Below are positions 54,353 to 62,056 of a DNA stretch of 64,000 nucleotides, piece by piece (position 1 is the first letter of the stretch; every line of letters starts with the position of its first letter). The stretch is from Firmicutes bacterium AM41-11 (lineage in GTDB: Bacteria; Bacillota_I; Bacilli_A; Erysipelotrichales; Erysipelotrichaceae). Made by a program: the position numbers and the translations under genes. The notes under the pieces are model-generated. The model was given only the letters and a program-made list of their open reading frames with translations, made no database searches and was not told the origin of the DNA. The stretch covers positions 1 to 64,000 of the forward strand of contig QUIQ01000002.1 of assembly GCA_003480165.1 (NCBI GenBank), in the 5' to 3' direction.

Positions 54353-54476
54353 GCACTACAATAATAGCTATTTTAAATAACAATGTCAATTACATTATAT
54401 AAAGATTTATTAAAATCTACGATAAATGTTATTTGTGATAACAAAGCAATCGCGTTTATGAGCTCAAAGAACATAA

Positions 54477-54611
54477 TCCACTAAACAGAGCCACCCATTA
54501 CATGGCTTAGAGCCATATAATCTGTTAAAAGACCTTGAAAATACAGGAGATTGTACATTGGCTCTATCTCGTGGATTGAGTGTCTCTGAGTGCGTGGAAT
54601 ACTCAGAATAA
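54477..54611 (+). other. 44-codon open frame without a start, possible gene fragment
   Basis: Between the dehydrogenase and lipoprotein genes one frame stays open from 54477 to the TAA at 54609, reading HPLHGLEPYNLLKDLENTGD and onward, with no start codon or ribosome site. It has a protein-like composition, but I cannot assign a family. The remaining bases of 54353-54612 are A/T-rich with no gene. Confidence 0.2.
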
Positions 54612-54612
54612 T

Positions 54613-54646
54613 AAAAAAATACTGGCCTAGTTATACTGGGCCAGTA
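54613..54646 (-). terminator. terminator of the lipoprotein gene
   Basis: TACTGGCC (54620-54627) pairs with GGCCAGTA (54639-54646). On the minus strand seven T follow. Confidence 0.88.
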
Positions 54647-54652
54647 CCTGTT

Positions 54653-55312
54653 TTATGCGGATTCTGTGTCTTTGATTTGTTGGACAACGATCTTTTTGAT
54701 CTTCCATTGATTGCCTTGTTGTACTAAGGTACATTGTTCGGCATGTGCTTTTGTATCTAGGTTTTCTACGGCTTGAGAATAGGCTGAGAATAAGTCGACT
54801 AACATATTGCTTAAAATATCATAGGCTTGTTCTTGACTGGTTACCTGGTTGAGTTGTTCTTCATATTTTGGGGCCACACTGTTTTCAATGGCGTTGGTAT
54901 CAATATTCTGGAAGTCATTGACATCAAAGCCTTTGACTTTTACGGTCAGGACAATGCTCTTATCTTTTTTGATTTCGGTACGAACAATGGAATACTTCTT
55001 TACATAGGTCTTCATAGCTGTCTGCATAAATGCATTGGCTGAATCATTGATGGTTGTTTTTTGTTGGTCGGATAAAGTATCTTCGCCAAAGGAATTTTCT
55101 AATCCACTAATGGATGCAGATATGGCACTTAAACCATTGCCGTCTTCGACATCATCGGTATATAGCGTTTGGGCTTTGGTGAAATCTCCAGCTTGAAGAT
55201 CTTTATAATATTGGTTAACAACTTGCGTGGCTTCTTTTGTGCTATCGGAACTACAAGCACTAATGCCTAGAATTAAGCTGAATACCAGAAAAATAGAACA
55301 GATTCTTTTCAT
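54653..55312 (-). CDS. lipoprotein of unknown function
   Basis: A 219-residue protein with a signal sequence and lipobox ISAC (about residues 17-20), so anchored to the outer face of the membrane. The mature part (ATQVVNQYYKDLQAGDFTKAQTLY) has the NTF2-like fold pattern of DUF4878/DUF5105 lipoproteins, with a final WKIKKIV strand. Role unknown. Confidence 0.75.
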   Translation of the reverse strand: MKRICSIFLVFSLILGISACSSDSTKEATQVVNQYYKDLQAGDFTKAQTLYTDDVEDGNGLSAISASISGLENSFGEDTLSDQQKTTINDSANAFMQTAMKTYVKKYSIVRTEIKKDKSIVLTVKVKGFDVNDFQNIDTNAIENSVAPKYEEQLNQVTSQEQAYDILSNMLVDLFSAYSQAVENLDTKAHAEQCTLVQQGNQWKIKKIVVQQIKDTESA

Positions 55313-55370
55313 AGTTTCCCCCTTTCTTTCTCATCTTTTTTTCTTTATTTTAGCATATGTGAAAAAGCTT

Positions 55371-55379
55371 TGCTATAAT
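55371..55379 (+). promoter_or_regulatory. extended -10 box of ispD, 9 bases before the ATG
   Basis: TGCTATAAT is an ideal extended -10, ending 9 bases before the ATG at 55389 with no Shine-Dalgarno sequence between. Confidence 0.6.
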
Positions 55380-55388
55380 GTTCATACT

Positions 55389-56033
55389 ATGAAATACAGT
55401 GTATGTTTACTTGCAGCTGGTAAAGGAACAAGAATGCAGCTGCCATACAATAAAGTTTTTCATGAATTAAAAGCTGGAAGTACTTTATTGGATGCAAGTT
55501 TAAATCTCTTTCAATCAGATCCGGATTGTCTACAAATCTGTTTGATGTATGCCCTAGAAGATAGAGAATACATGCAAGAACGCTATCAAGGTCAAGCTAA
55601 GGTAGAGTTACATGTTGGTGGGAAAACCCGTCAGGAAAGTGCGGGAATCGGGTTACGAAGTGTAACCTGCGATTATGTTATGATCCATGATGCAGCCCGC
55701 CCTTTTGTCAGTAAGGCCCAAATTGCCGCTTTAAAGGAAACCCTGGAGACCGAAGATGCGTGCTTATTAATGGTACCAAGTGTAGATACCGTAAAGATTG
55801 TGGAAAATGGCTATGTCTGTCAAACCCCAGAAAGAAGCAATGTCTACAATGCCCAGACCCCACAATGTTTTAAAACCGAATTGATTCGCGCTTGTTATGA
55901 AAAGTCCTTTAAGGAAGGGCGTATGGCAACCGATGATGCCCAACTAGTTGAATGGTATTCTTCAGTGCCTATTAAAGTTGTTGAATCAGATCGTTCAAAT
56001 AAGAAAATTACGTTACCACAAGATTTGGATTAG
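55389..56033 (+). CDS. ispD: 2-C-methyl-D-erythritol 4-phosphate cytidylyltransferase-like (IspD/TarI family)
   Basis: A 214-residue nucleotidyltransferase using CTP: LLAAGKGTRMQLPYNKVFHEL, GGKTRQES, MIHDAARPFVS, NAQTPQCFKTELI and ATDDAQLVE. All catalytic landmarks are present. IspD makes CDP-ME for isoprenoids; the TarI ribitol-phosphate enzyme is close in sequence, so the exact substrate is open. The start at 55389 matches the family and lies just after the -10 box. A degenerate relative follows after 9 bases. Confidence 0.82.
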   Translation: MKYSVCLLAAGKGTRMQLPYNKVFHELKAGSTLLDASLNLFQSDPDCLQICLMYALEDREYMQERYQGQAKVELHVGGKTRQESAGIGLRSVTCDYVMIHDAARPFVSKAQIAALKETLETEDACLLMVPSVDTVKIVENGYVCQTPERSNVYNAQTPQCFKTELIRACYEKSFKEGRMATDDAQLVEWYSSVPIKVVESDRSNKKITLPQDLD

Positions 56034-56042
56034 GAGAATGTC

Positions 56043-56495
56043 ATGAAATACTCGACTTTATTATTTGATGTCTATGAAAAAGAAGAGAGTTTGAAACAAA
56101 CTACCCAAGTACTCGAAGCAGATACCAATTGTTGCCAGATTGTTGTTGCATGTAGACAAGAAGACTTATGGAAGTATGCCATCAAGCCCACTTCTAAAAC
56201 CATGTATGTAGCTATGCTGGAAGAAAAGTATCCTTCTTTATTAAATGCCTTAAAGGCCATTGTCAGTGAAAACGTATTGATTTTTGACTTAGAAAAAGAA
56301 AGCAGTCTTGAGGATATCCCCATGATCTTAGAAGCTTTAGAAAAAGCGCCGGCCGTACATAAGGGCAATTGCTGCGGTTTTGATACGCGTTTGATCTTAT
56401 TTACCTTACAAAAGGCTTTAGAAGAACAATTGGATCTGCATGCTTATTTGGATGCCATTCAGACCTATGCAGATAGTCCCGTTGTAGAGTTATAA
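56043..56495 (+). CDS. degenerate IspD-like protein of unknown function
   Basis: A 150-residue protein that can be laid beside IspD: the segment SLLNALKAIVSENVLIFDLEKE falls where IspD has QESAGIGLRSVTCDYVMIHDAARP, and HKGNCCGFDTRLILFTLQKALEEQLDLHAYLDAI where it has TPQCFKTELIRACYEKSFKEG. The CTP-binding loop AAGKGTRM and the DAARP motif are missing, so catalysis is unlikely. It is coupled to ispD (9-base gap, AGGAG site) and may act as a partner subunit. The relation is judged by eye. Confidence 0.45.
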   Translation: MKYSTLLFDVYEKEESLKQTTQVLEADTNCCQIVVACRQEDLWKYAIKPTSKTMYVAMLEEKYPSLLNALKAIVSENVLIFDLEKESSLEDIPMILEALEKAPAVHKGNCCGFDTRLILFTLQKALEEQLDLHAYLDAIQTYADSPVVEL

Positions 56496-56522
56496 AGATG
56501 TAGGCGCCTACATCTTTTTTTT
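56494..56522 (+). terminator. terminator after the ispD pair
   Basis: AAAGATGTAGGC (56494-56505) is followed at once by its reverse complement, then a T run. Confidence 0.9.
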
Positions 56523-56563
56523 CGTGGCAGAATCATTGTTTTTTACTAGGGGGTTGGAGTAGA

Positions 56564-58882
56564 ATGTTTGATATGAAATGTAAGATTCATAAGCACACCA
56601 ACATCAAAACTGGGTTAACGAAAGAAGAAGTTTTAAAATCCAAACCCAATGTCTATATTGATCAAAATACCCGAACCGTAGGCCAGATCATTAAAGAAAA
56701 TTCCATTACACTATTTAATGGGATTAACGTTGTACTCGCTATAATGGTGGCTCTAACGGGTTCCTTTCGTAACATGCTTTTTATTGGTTTAGTTGTCATT
56801 AATACTGTGATTGGAATTATCCAGGAATTACGTTCGAAGAAAGTCTTAGACAACCTGGCTTTATTGAACCAACAAAAAGCTAAAGTTTTGCGAGATGGCA
56901 AAGTCGTGCAATTACCCGTTGAACAAATTGTAAAGAACGACATTCTCTATTTATCCAGTGGCGATCAAGTCTGTGTGGATGCTGTTTGTGTGGATGGAAG
57001 TGTAGAATGTAATGAATCCATTCTAACTGGAGAAAGTGATTCGGTAGAAAAACGCTTTGGGGATACCTTGATGTCCGGAAGCTTTGTGGTTTCTGGAAAA
57101 GCCAAAGTCCAAGTTGTCCAAGTCGGAAAAGATACCTATTCCCATGCCATCCTGGAAAGTGCCAAACGGGAAAAACAATATCCTTCGGAATTACGTGACA
57201 GTATTGATGCGATTATTCGTTTTTGTACCATTGTTTTGATTCCTACGGGTGCGACCCTTTTTATTAAACAAATGATGGATGCCCAAACCCCATGGCGGGA
57301 TGCTGTACTAGCTACAGTTGCTGCTGTCATTGGCATGATTCCGGAAGGCTTAGTCCTTTTAACCAGTACGGCTCTAGCTTTAGGTGCCGTAAAATTAGCC
57401 CGTAAAAAAGTCTTGATTCAAGAATTGTATTGTATTGAAACCCTGGCACGAGTGGATACTCTGTGCCTGGATAAAACGGGAACCATTACCCAAGGATCTA
57501 TGAAAGTCGTTCTAACGGATGGACTAGGTATTAGTTCGGATGAAGAGATTCAATATATCTTATCACGAATGTATACGGCTTTAGACGATGACAATAGTAC
57601 GGCTCAAGCCATTCGTGCCTATGCTGGAAAAGGCGATGGCACTTGTGTGCGAACCATTCCTTTCTCCAGTGCCAGAAAAGCCAGTGGTGTCGTCTTTGAA
57701 GGGGAAAAAGCTTATATTACCGGTGCTTATCAATTTGTTTGCAGTCAGAAACAACCTTGGTTAGAATCAAGAATTCAAGAATATGCCAAACAAGGGATGC
57801 GTGTTTTGGTTTTAGCACGTGGTTCGATCATAGGAAATACTTTAAAGGGGAATCATGAAGTCATTGGTTTGATTTGTATCCAAGATGTCTTACGACCTAA
57901 TATTCGTCGAACTCTATCGTATTTTTATAAACAAGATGTGGATGTCAAAATCATTTCTGGGGATGATCCAAGAACCGTTGCGGCGATTGCCGCCAAAGCC
58001 GGTGTTCGAGGAAAAGCCATAGATATGACGACGGTTAAAGATATTGACCAAGCCGTACAAAATTATTCCATCTTTGGTCGAGTTACTCCGGAACAGAAAA
58101 AACAAATGGTTCTTGCCTTAAAAGACCAAGGCCATACCGTTGCGATGACCGGGGATGGTGTCAATGATGTCATGGCTCTAAAAGAAGCGGATTGTTCGAT
58201 TGCGATGGGTAGTGGTAGTGAAGCTACTAAGAGTGTAGCCAGCCTGGTTTTATTAAAAGACCAGTTTAAAGCGATGCCTGCCATTCTTCGTGAAGGAAGA
58301 ATTGTGATTAATAATATCCAAAGAAGTGCTTCCTTGTTCTTAGTTAAGACAATGTTCTCTTTTGGTTTAGCTTTATTCTCGATTTTCTGGTTATCGGGCT
58401 ATCCTTTTAAGCCAATTCAATTATCCATGGTCTCTTTACTAGGTACTGGATTACCGGGCTTTATCTTGACCTTAGAGCCGAATGAAGAAAGAGTCCAGGG
58501 GCATTTCCTATGGCATGTCTTTGGTCGGGCGTTTCCAGGGGCTTTCATGGTTATTCTATCGGTTGCGGTTTGTAACTTATTCCGTATTCCTTTGGCAATG
58601 AGTGATGCTCAGTTCTCTACGATTTGTACCATTGTTGCCAGCTGGACGTCTTTATCGGTTTTATATACGGTCTGTGTACCAATGACTAAACTACGTAAGA
58701 TCTTAATGGTTTGTATGTTAGCGGGCTTTGTGATCGGGCTTTCTTTATTCCATGGTCTTTTGTATTTGGTGTCTTTATCTTTCTGGCAAATCATCTACTT
58801 ATTGTGCAATATGGCTATTATTCCAGATATCTTATTGATTGCACGTAACTTAGTAGATCGTACCATTTTAAAAAGGAAATAA
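56564..58882 (+). CDS. P-type cation-transporting ATPase (CtpE-like)
   Basis: A 772-residue P-type ATPase with ILTGES (actuator), MIPEGLVLLTSTALALGAVKLARKKVLIQEL before the phosphorylation site CLDKTGTIT, and TGDGVNDVMALKEADCSIAMGSGSEATKS. The PEGL motif and the ARKKVLIQELYCIETLARVD stretch resemble the CtpE group, linked to calcium. The C-terminus has about six more helices. The ribosome binding site is TTGGAG. Confidence 0.85.
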   Translation: MFDMKCKIHKHTNIKTGLTKEEVLKSKPNVYIDQNTRTVGQIIKENSITLFNGINVVLAIMVALTGSFRNMLFIGLVVINTVIGIIQELRSKKVLDNLALLNQQKAKVLRDGKVVQLPVEQIVKNDILYLSSGDQVCVDAVCVDGSVECNESILTGESDSVEKRFGDTLMSGSFVVSGKAKVQVVQVGKDTYSHAILESAKREKQYPSELRDSIDAIIRFCTIVLIPTGATLFIKQMMDAQTPWRDAVLATVAAVIGMIPEGLVLLTSTALALGAVKLARKKVLIQELYCIETLARVDTLCLDKTGTITQGSMKVVLTDGLGISSDEEIQYILSRMYTALDDDNSTAQAIRAYAGKGDGTCVRTIPFSSARKASGVVFEGEKAYITGAYQFVCSQKQPWLESRIQEYAKQGMRVLVLARGSIIGNTLKGNHEVIGLICIQDVLRPNIRRTLSYFYKQDVDVKIISGDDPRTVAAIAAKAGVRGKAIDMTTVKDIDQAVQNYSIFGRVTPEQKKQMVLALKDQGHTVAMTGDGVNDVMALKEADCSIAMGSGSEATKSVASLVLLKDQFKAMPAILREGRIVINNIQRSASLFLVKTMFSFGLALFSIFWLSGYPFKPIQLSMVSLLGTGLPGFILTLEPNEERVQGHFLWHVFGRAFPGAFMVILSVAVCNLFRIPLAMSDAQFSTICTIVASWTSLSVLYTVCVPMTKLRKILMVCMLAGFVIGLSLFHGLLYLVSLSFWQIIYLLCNMAIIPDILLIARNLVDRTILKRK

Positions 58883-58897
58883 TTCTTTCTTTGAGGA

Positions 58898-58930
58898 AAT
58901 CACCTTGCCTTTTGGTTAGGTGGTTTTTTA
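58898..58930 (+). terminator. terminator of the P-type ATPase gene
   Basis: AATCACCT (58898-58905) pairs with AGGTGGTT (58918-58925, one G-T), then T run. A second small hairpin TGCCGA/TCGGCA follows at 58939-58957. Confidence 0.75.
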
Positions 58931-59005
58931 TTGGATACTGCCGACTTTTTTTCGGCAATTCTATCAAAAATGTGATAAAATTTATGAAAATAAAGGGGTT
59001 ACATT

Positions 59006-60481
59006 ATGGAAAGAAATGCAGGGGTCTTATGCCCGCTATTTAGTACACCAGGTAACCAAGGGATTGGAGACTTAGGTGCAAAAACATTAAAATTTATTGA
59101 TTGTATTGCGGACGCTGGTTTTAAAATCTGGCAGATTTTACCGATTCAGCGCAGTGGCAGTACACATTCTCCGTATCAAACCTTATCTAGTTTTGCCGGA
59201 GATCCTATATATATTAATATTGATCGTTTATGTGAAATGGGTTTATTAACCCAGAGTTCGATTGTCAACTGCAACAAATTTAAAAACTTTGTAGATTATG
59301 ATGAGGTTCGTGCTTTTAAAGAAACCTATTTTCGTCGTGCCTTCCGGGCTTTTAAAAAGAATTTTTCTCAGTATCAAAGAGAATTTCATGCCTTTGAACA
59401 AGAAGCGTTTTGGTTGGCTAACTGGTCCTTATTTGCGCTATTTACTAAACTCCATGATAATCGACCATGGCGCCAATGGGATAGTGAATACCGGGATTGG
59501 TTCTATGATCCAAGTGGCGTGGATCTAACCGACCAACAAGAAGAGATCTTCTATATTAAATTCCTGCAATTTATCTTCTATAAACAATTGGATGAAGTGA
59601 TTACCTATGCGCATAAAAAAGGCGTAAAGATTATGGGGGATATTCCTTTTTATGTGGATCTGGATAGTGCGGATGTTTGGAGTGATCGTCCGGATTTTAT
59701 GATTGATCGCAATGGCGAACCCGAATTCATTGCCGGTTGTCCACCGGATTATTTTTCTGAAGACGGACAACGCTGGGGCATGCCAACCTATAATTTCCGC
59801 CATATGAAAACGAATAAATATCGTTTCTGGCGCCAACGCATGGACTGGATGAATCGATGTTTTGACATGGTACGCATTGATCATTTCCGAGCCTTTGTAA
59901 ATTACTGGAAGATTCCTGCTTCTTGTCCAACCGCTAAAGAAGGCGTTTGGGTAGACAGTCCAGGCGAAGAAATCCTACGTTATGTGACCCAAGAAAATCC
60001 TACAATGGAACTTGTTGCAGAAGATTTAGGCGATGATTTAGGTCAAGCCATCTTTGACTTAGAAGAAGAATTCTCCATTCCGGGTATTCAAGTACAGTTG
60101 TTTGAAATGGAAACCAAGGAACTGCGCCAGGAAAAGAAAGAAAATGTCGTCTTGTATTCTGGTACCCATGATAATGAAACGATTATGGAAGCTTATCAAG
60201 GCTATACCAACAATAAGCGCATTAGCTTACGTCGCTTCTTTAAGAAACAAGGCTATACTTGTCGTAACTTTAATGAAATGGTCTGCCAGTATCTTCTAGA
60301 CAGTAAGGCCAATACGGTAATCTTACCTATCTGGGATATTTGTGGCTATAAGGCAGAAGCCCGCATTAATACGCCAGGAACCCTTTCGTCAAAAAACTGG
60401 ACTTGGAAACTCAAGGATTTCAAGACTTTCCCAAAAGATCTAGAAAAAGCCAAACATTGGATACAAACCGCAAATCGTTAA
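59006..60481 (+). CDS. malQ: 4-alpha-glucanotransferase (amylomaltase)
   Basis: Disproportionates maltodextrins. The 491-residue GH77 protein has GIGDLG, KIWQILPIQRSGSTHSPYQTLSSFAGDP, GDIPFYVDLDSADVW, MVRIDHFRAF with the nucleophile Asp, VAEDLGD with the acid/base Glu, and SGTHDNETIMEAY. With glgB it points to glycogen or starch metabolism. The ribosome site AAAGGGG is modest. Confidence 0.94.
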   Translation: MERNAGVLCPLFSTPGNQGIGDLGAKTLKFIDCIADAGFKIWQILPIQRSGSTHSPYQTLSSFAGDPIYINIDRLCEMGLLTQSSIVNCNKFKNFVDYDEVRAFKETYFRRAFRAFKKNFSQYQREFHAFEQEAFWLANWSLFALFTKLHDNRPWRQWDSEYRDWFYDPSGVDLTDQQEEIFYIKFLQFIFYKQLDEVITYAHKKGVKIMGDIPFYVDLDSADVWSDRPDFMIDRNGEPEFIAGCPPDYFSEDGQRWGMPTYNFRHMKTNKYRFWRQRMDWMNRCFDMVRIDHFRAFVNYWKIPASCPTAKEGVWVDSPGEEILRYVTQENPTMELVAEDLGDDLGQAIFDLEEEFSIPGIQVQLFEMETKELRQEKKENVVLYSGTHDNETIMEAYQGYTNNKRISLRRFFKKQGYTCRNFNEMVCQYLLDSKANTVILPIWDICGYKAEARINTPGTLSSKNWTWKLKDFKTFPKDLEKAKHWIQTANR

Positions 60482-60485
60482 AGTC

Positions 60486-60510
60486 AACCCCACTTCTGGT
60501 GGGGTTTATT
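60486..60510 (+). terminator. terminator of malQ
   Basis: AACCCCAC pairs with GTGGGGTT around a 5-base loop, followed by TATTT. Confidence 0.75.
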
Positions 60511-60511
60511 T

Positions 60512-60536
60512 GTGTCAAAATTTCTAAAATTGACAC
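60512..60536. repeat. GTGTCA palindrome 1
   Basis: A 25-bp imperfect palindrome GTGTCAAAA...TTGACAC, first of three copies upstream of the Fic gene. A shorter GTGTCA-GTT-TGATAC lies at 60563-60577. Confidence 0.75.
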
Positions 60537-60603
60537 TTTTCTTAAGTGCAATCGGTCAAAAAGTGTCAGTTTGATACAAAATGGCCTTTAAAAGCCTAAA
60601 AAT

Positions 60604-60628
60604 GTGTCAAAATATCGAATTTTGACAC
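60604..60628. repeat. GTGTCA palindrome 2
   Basis: A 25-bp near-perfect palindrome, half-site GTGTCAAAAT, 92 bp from centre to centre after copy 1. Confidence 0.8.
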
Positions 60629-60654
60629 AAAATAGGCTAAAAACATGTGCGAAA

Positions 60655-60679
60655 GTGTCAAAATTTAAAATTCTGACAT
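60655..60679. repeat. GTGTCA palindrome 3, overlapping the Fic promoter
   Basis: A 25-bp imperfect palindrome covering the -35 region of the promoter whose -10 is at 60689. It is 51 bp from copy 2. Confidence 0.78.
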
Positions 60680-60685
60680 TTTTTA

Positions 60686-60694
60686 TGTTAAAAT
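60686..60694 (+). promoter_or_regulatory. extended -10 promoter of the Fic gene
   Basis: TGTTAAAAT fits an extended -10; palindrome 3 lies just upstream. Confidence 0.5.
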
Positions 60695-60723
60695 GAGACA
60701 AATAAAGTCAGGAGGTCAACAAA

Positions 60724-61803
60724 ATGAAACCTTTTCATGCGAATTTGTATCCCGTTAATTACAAAATGGATAAAGACTTATTACGGCTTTTGTCACAGGC
60801 AAACGCAAAATATACAGAGTATAAAGTGAAACTACAGTCTTTGGATTTTGATTCAAAATATTTTTTAGATTCTATCTTGTTGAGTGAGAGCTTAAAATCA
60901 ACACAAATTGAAGGAACACAGATATCGCAAGATGAAATGTATTATTTGAAGTACATGGATGAAACAGATGACAACAAAGAAATTCAAAATCTGAAGAAAA
61001 CCGTGGAATATGCCTATGAAAAGATTCAAGATGGAAAAGATATTGATTTTGAATTAGTGAATACAATGCATAAGTTATTGCTGGATAGTGTTCGCGGATT
61101 TCAAAAAAAGCCAGGGTCAATTCGAACAACGCAGAATTGGATAGGACCAAAAGGCGCAGGTATAGAGAATGCAATCTTTATTCCTCCAGCACCGGAATAT
61201 GTACATGGTTTATTAGAGAACTTATATGCATATATGAATGATCCGTTTATTGATCCGTATTTAATCAATTTGGCATTGTCACATGCACAATTTGAAACAA
61301 TTCATGCCTATTCGGATGGAAATGGGCGACTTGGTAGAGCTCTGATACCTATTCAAATGGCACGATTTGAACAAGATAAGCCGATTCTATATATGTCAGA
61401 AATCTTAGAATTGTATAAACCAGCTTATCAATACAATCTAATGGAAAGCCGTAAAGGCAATTATTTGGGATACATTAAGTTTTTTCTTCAGTGTGTTGTG
61501 GATCAATGCAATAGTTTTATTTATAAGATGAACGAAATCGATCGAATTTATAAGGAAGATATGAAAAAAATGGAATCCATTCATAGTTCTACCTTATATA
61601 AAATTATGCCTATTATTCTTTCACAAGTTGTTTTCACAAAAAGAGAATTAGAAGATATGACAGGATTGTCTAAGTCTACGATTCATCGTACGATTCAGAA
61701 AATGGAAGAATTAAATGTAGTTGCGTATGATGGCTTGGCAAGGAAAAAGAGTTATCGTTATACACGTGTATATAATGTGTTTGTAGGCAAGAACAATTAC
61801 TAA
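60724..61803 (+). CDS. Fic family protein with C-terminal winged helix
   Basis: A 359-residue Fic protein, likely to transfer AMP to a target protein. The N-terminal inhibitory helix shows S-x-x-IEGT (Ser59-Glu63). The core motif is HAYSDGNGRLGR (194-205), with HAY in place of HPF and the catalytic His kept. The C-terminal part (about 295-355, FTKRELEDMTGLSKSTIHRTIQKMEELNVV) is a winged helix-turn-helix. This is the class with a built-in inhibitor, so no separate antitoxin is expected. The DNA-binding end and upstream palindromes suggest self-regulation. The ribosome binding site is AGGAGG. Confidence 0.88.
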   Translation: MKPFHANLYPVNYKMDKDLLRLLSQANAKYTEYKVKLQSLDFDSKYFLDSILLSESLKSTQIEGTQISQDEMYYLKYMDETDDNKEIQNLKKTVEYAYEKIQDGKDIDFELVNTMHKLLLDSVRGFQKKPGSIRTTQNWIGPKGAGIENAIFIPPAPEYVHGLLENLYAYMNDPFIDPYLINLALSHAQFETIHAYSDGNGRLGRALIPIQMARFEQDKPILYMSEILELYKPAYQYNLMESRKGNYLGYIKFFLQCVVDQCNSFIYKMNEIDRIYKEDMKKMESIHSSTLYKIMPIILSQVVFTKRELEDMTGLSKSTIHRTIQKMEELNVVAYDGLARKKSYRYTRVYNVFVGKNNY

Positions 61804-61806
61804 AGA

Positions 61807-61835
61807 AAACGTTGCTGAATGCAGCGTTTTTTGTT
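61807..61835 (+). terminator. terminator of the Fic gene
   Basis: AAACGTTGC (61807-61815) pairs with GCAGCGTTT (61821-61829, one G-T), T run follows. Confidence 0.8.
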
Positions 61836-61844
61836 TCTCCATAG

Positions 61845-61877
61845 AAAAAGAGATAGACCTAAATCGGTCAATCTCTT
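61845..61877 (-). terminator. minus-strand terminator-like hairpin without an assigned gene
   Basis: AAGAGAT and GACC pair with GGTC and ATCTCTT (61848-61877). On the minus strand five T follow. The 140 bases upstream hold no ORF I can support; it may back up the purC terminator. Confidence 0.45.
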
Positions 61878-62019
61878 GTCCTCTATTTTGTGATCACATA
61901 GGAATGGTGGATAAAAAATAGTTTTACCGCAGAAGTTGACATTTGCTTAATGATTGAATGATTACTTTAATCTGTAATAACAGGTTCCTTTACCTTTGTG
62001 CTGCATATCTTATGCGCAT

Positions 62020-62050
62020 AAAAAGGGCAGGATGGTAAGGACCATCCTGC
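62020..62050 (-). terminator. terminator of purC
   Basis: GCAGGATGGT (62027-62036) pairs with ACCATCCTGC (62041-62050). On the minus strand CCTTTTT follows. Confidence 0.9.
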
Positions 62051-62056
62051 AAATGC

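Noticed and set aside
60512..60679. Possible CRISPR-like direct repeats
   Set aside because: The units are palindromic, irregularly spaced (92 and 51 bp between centres) and not identical, and no cas gene is near; operators fit better.
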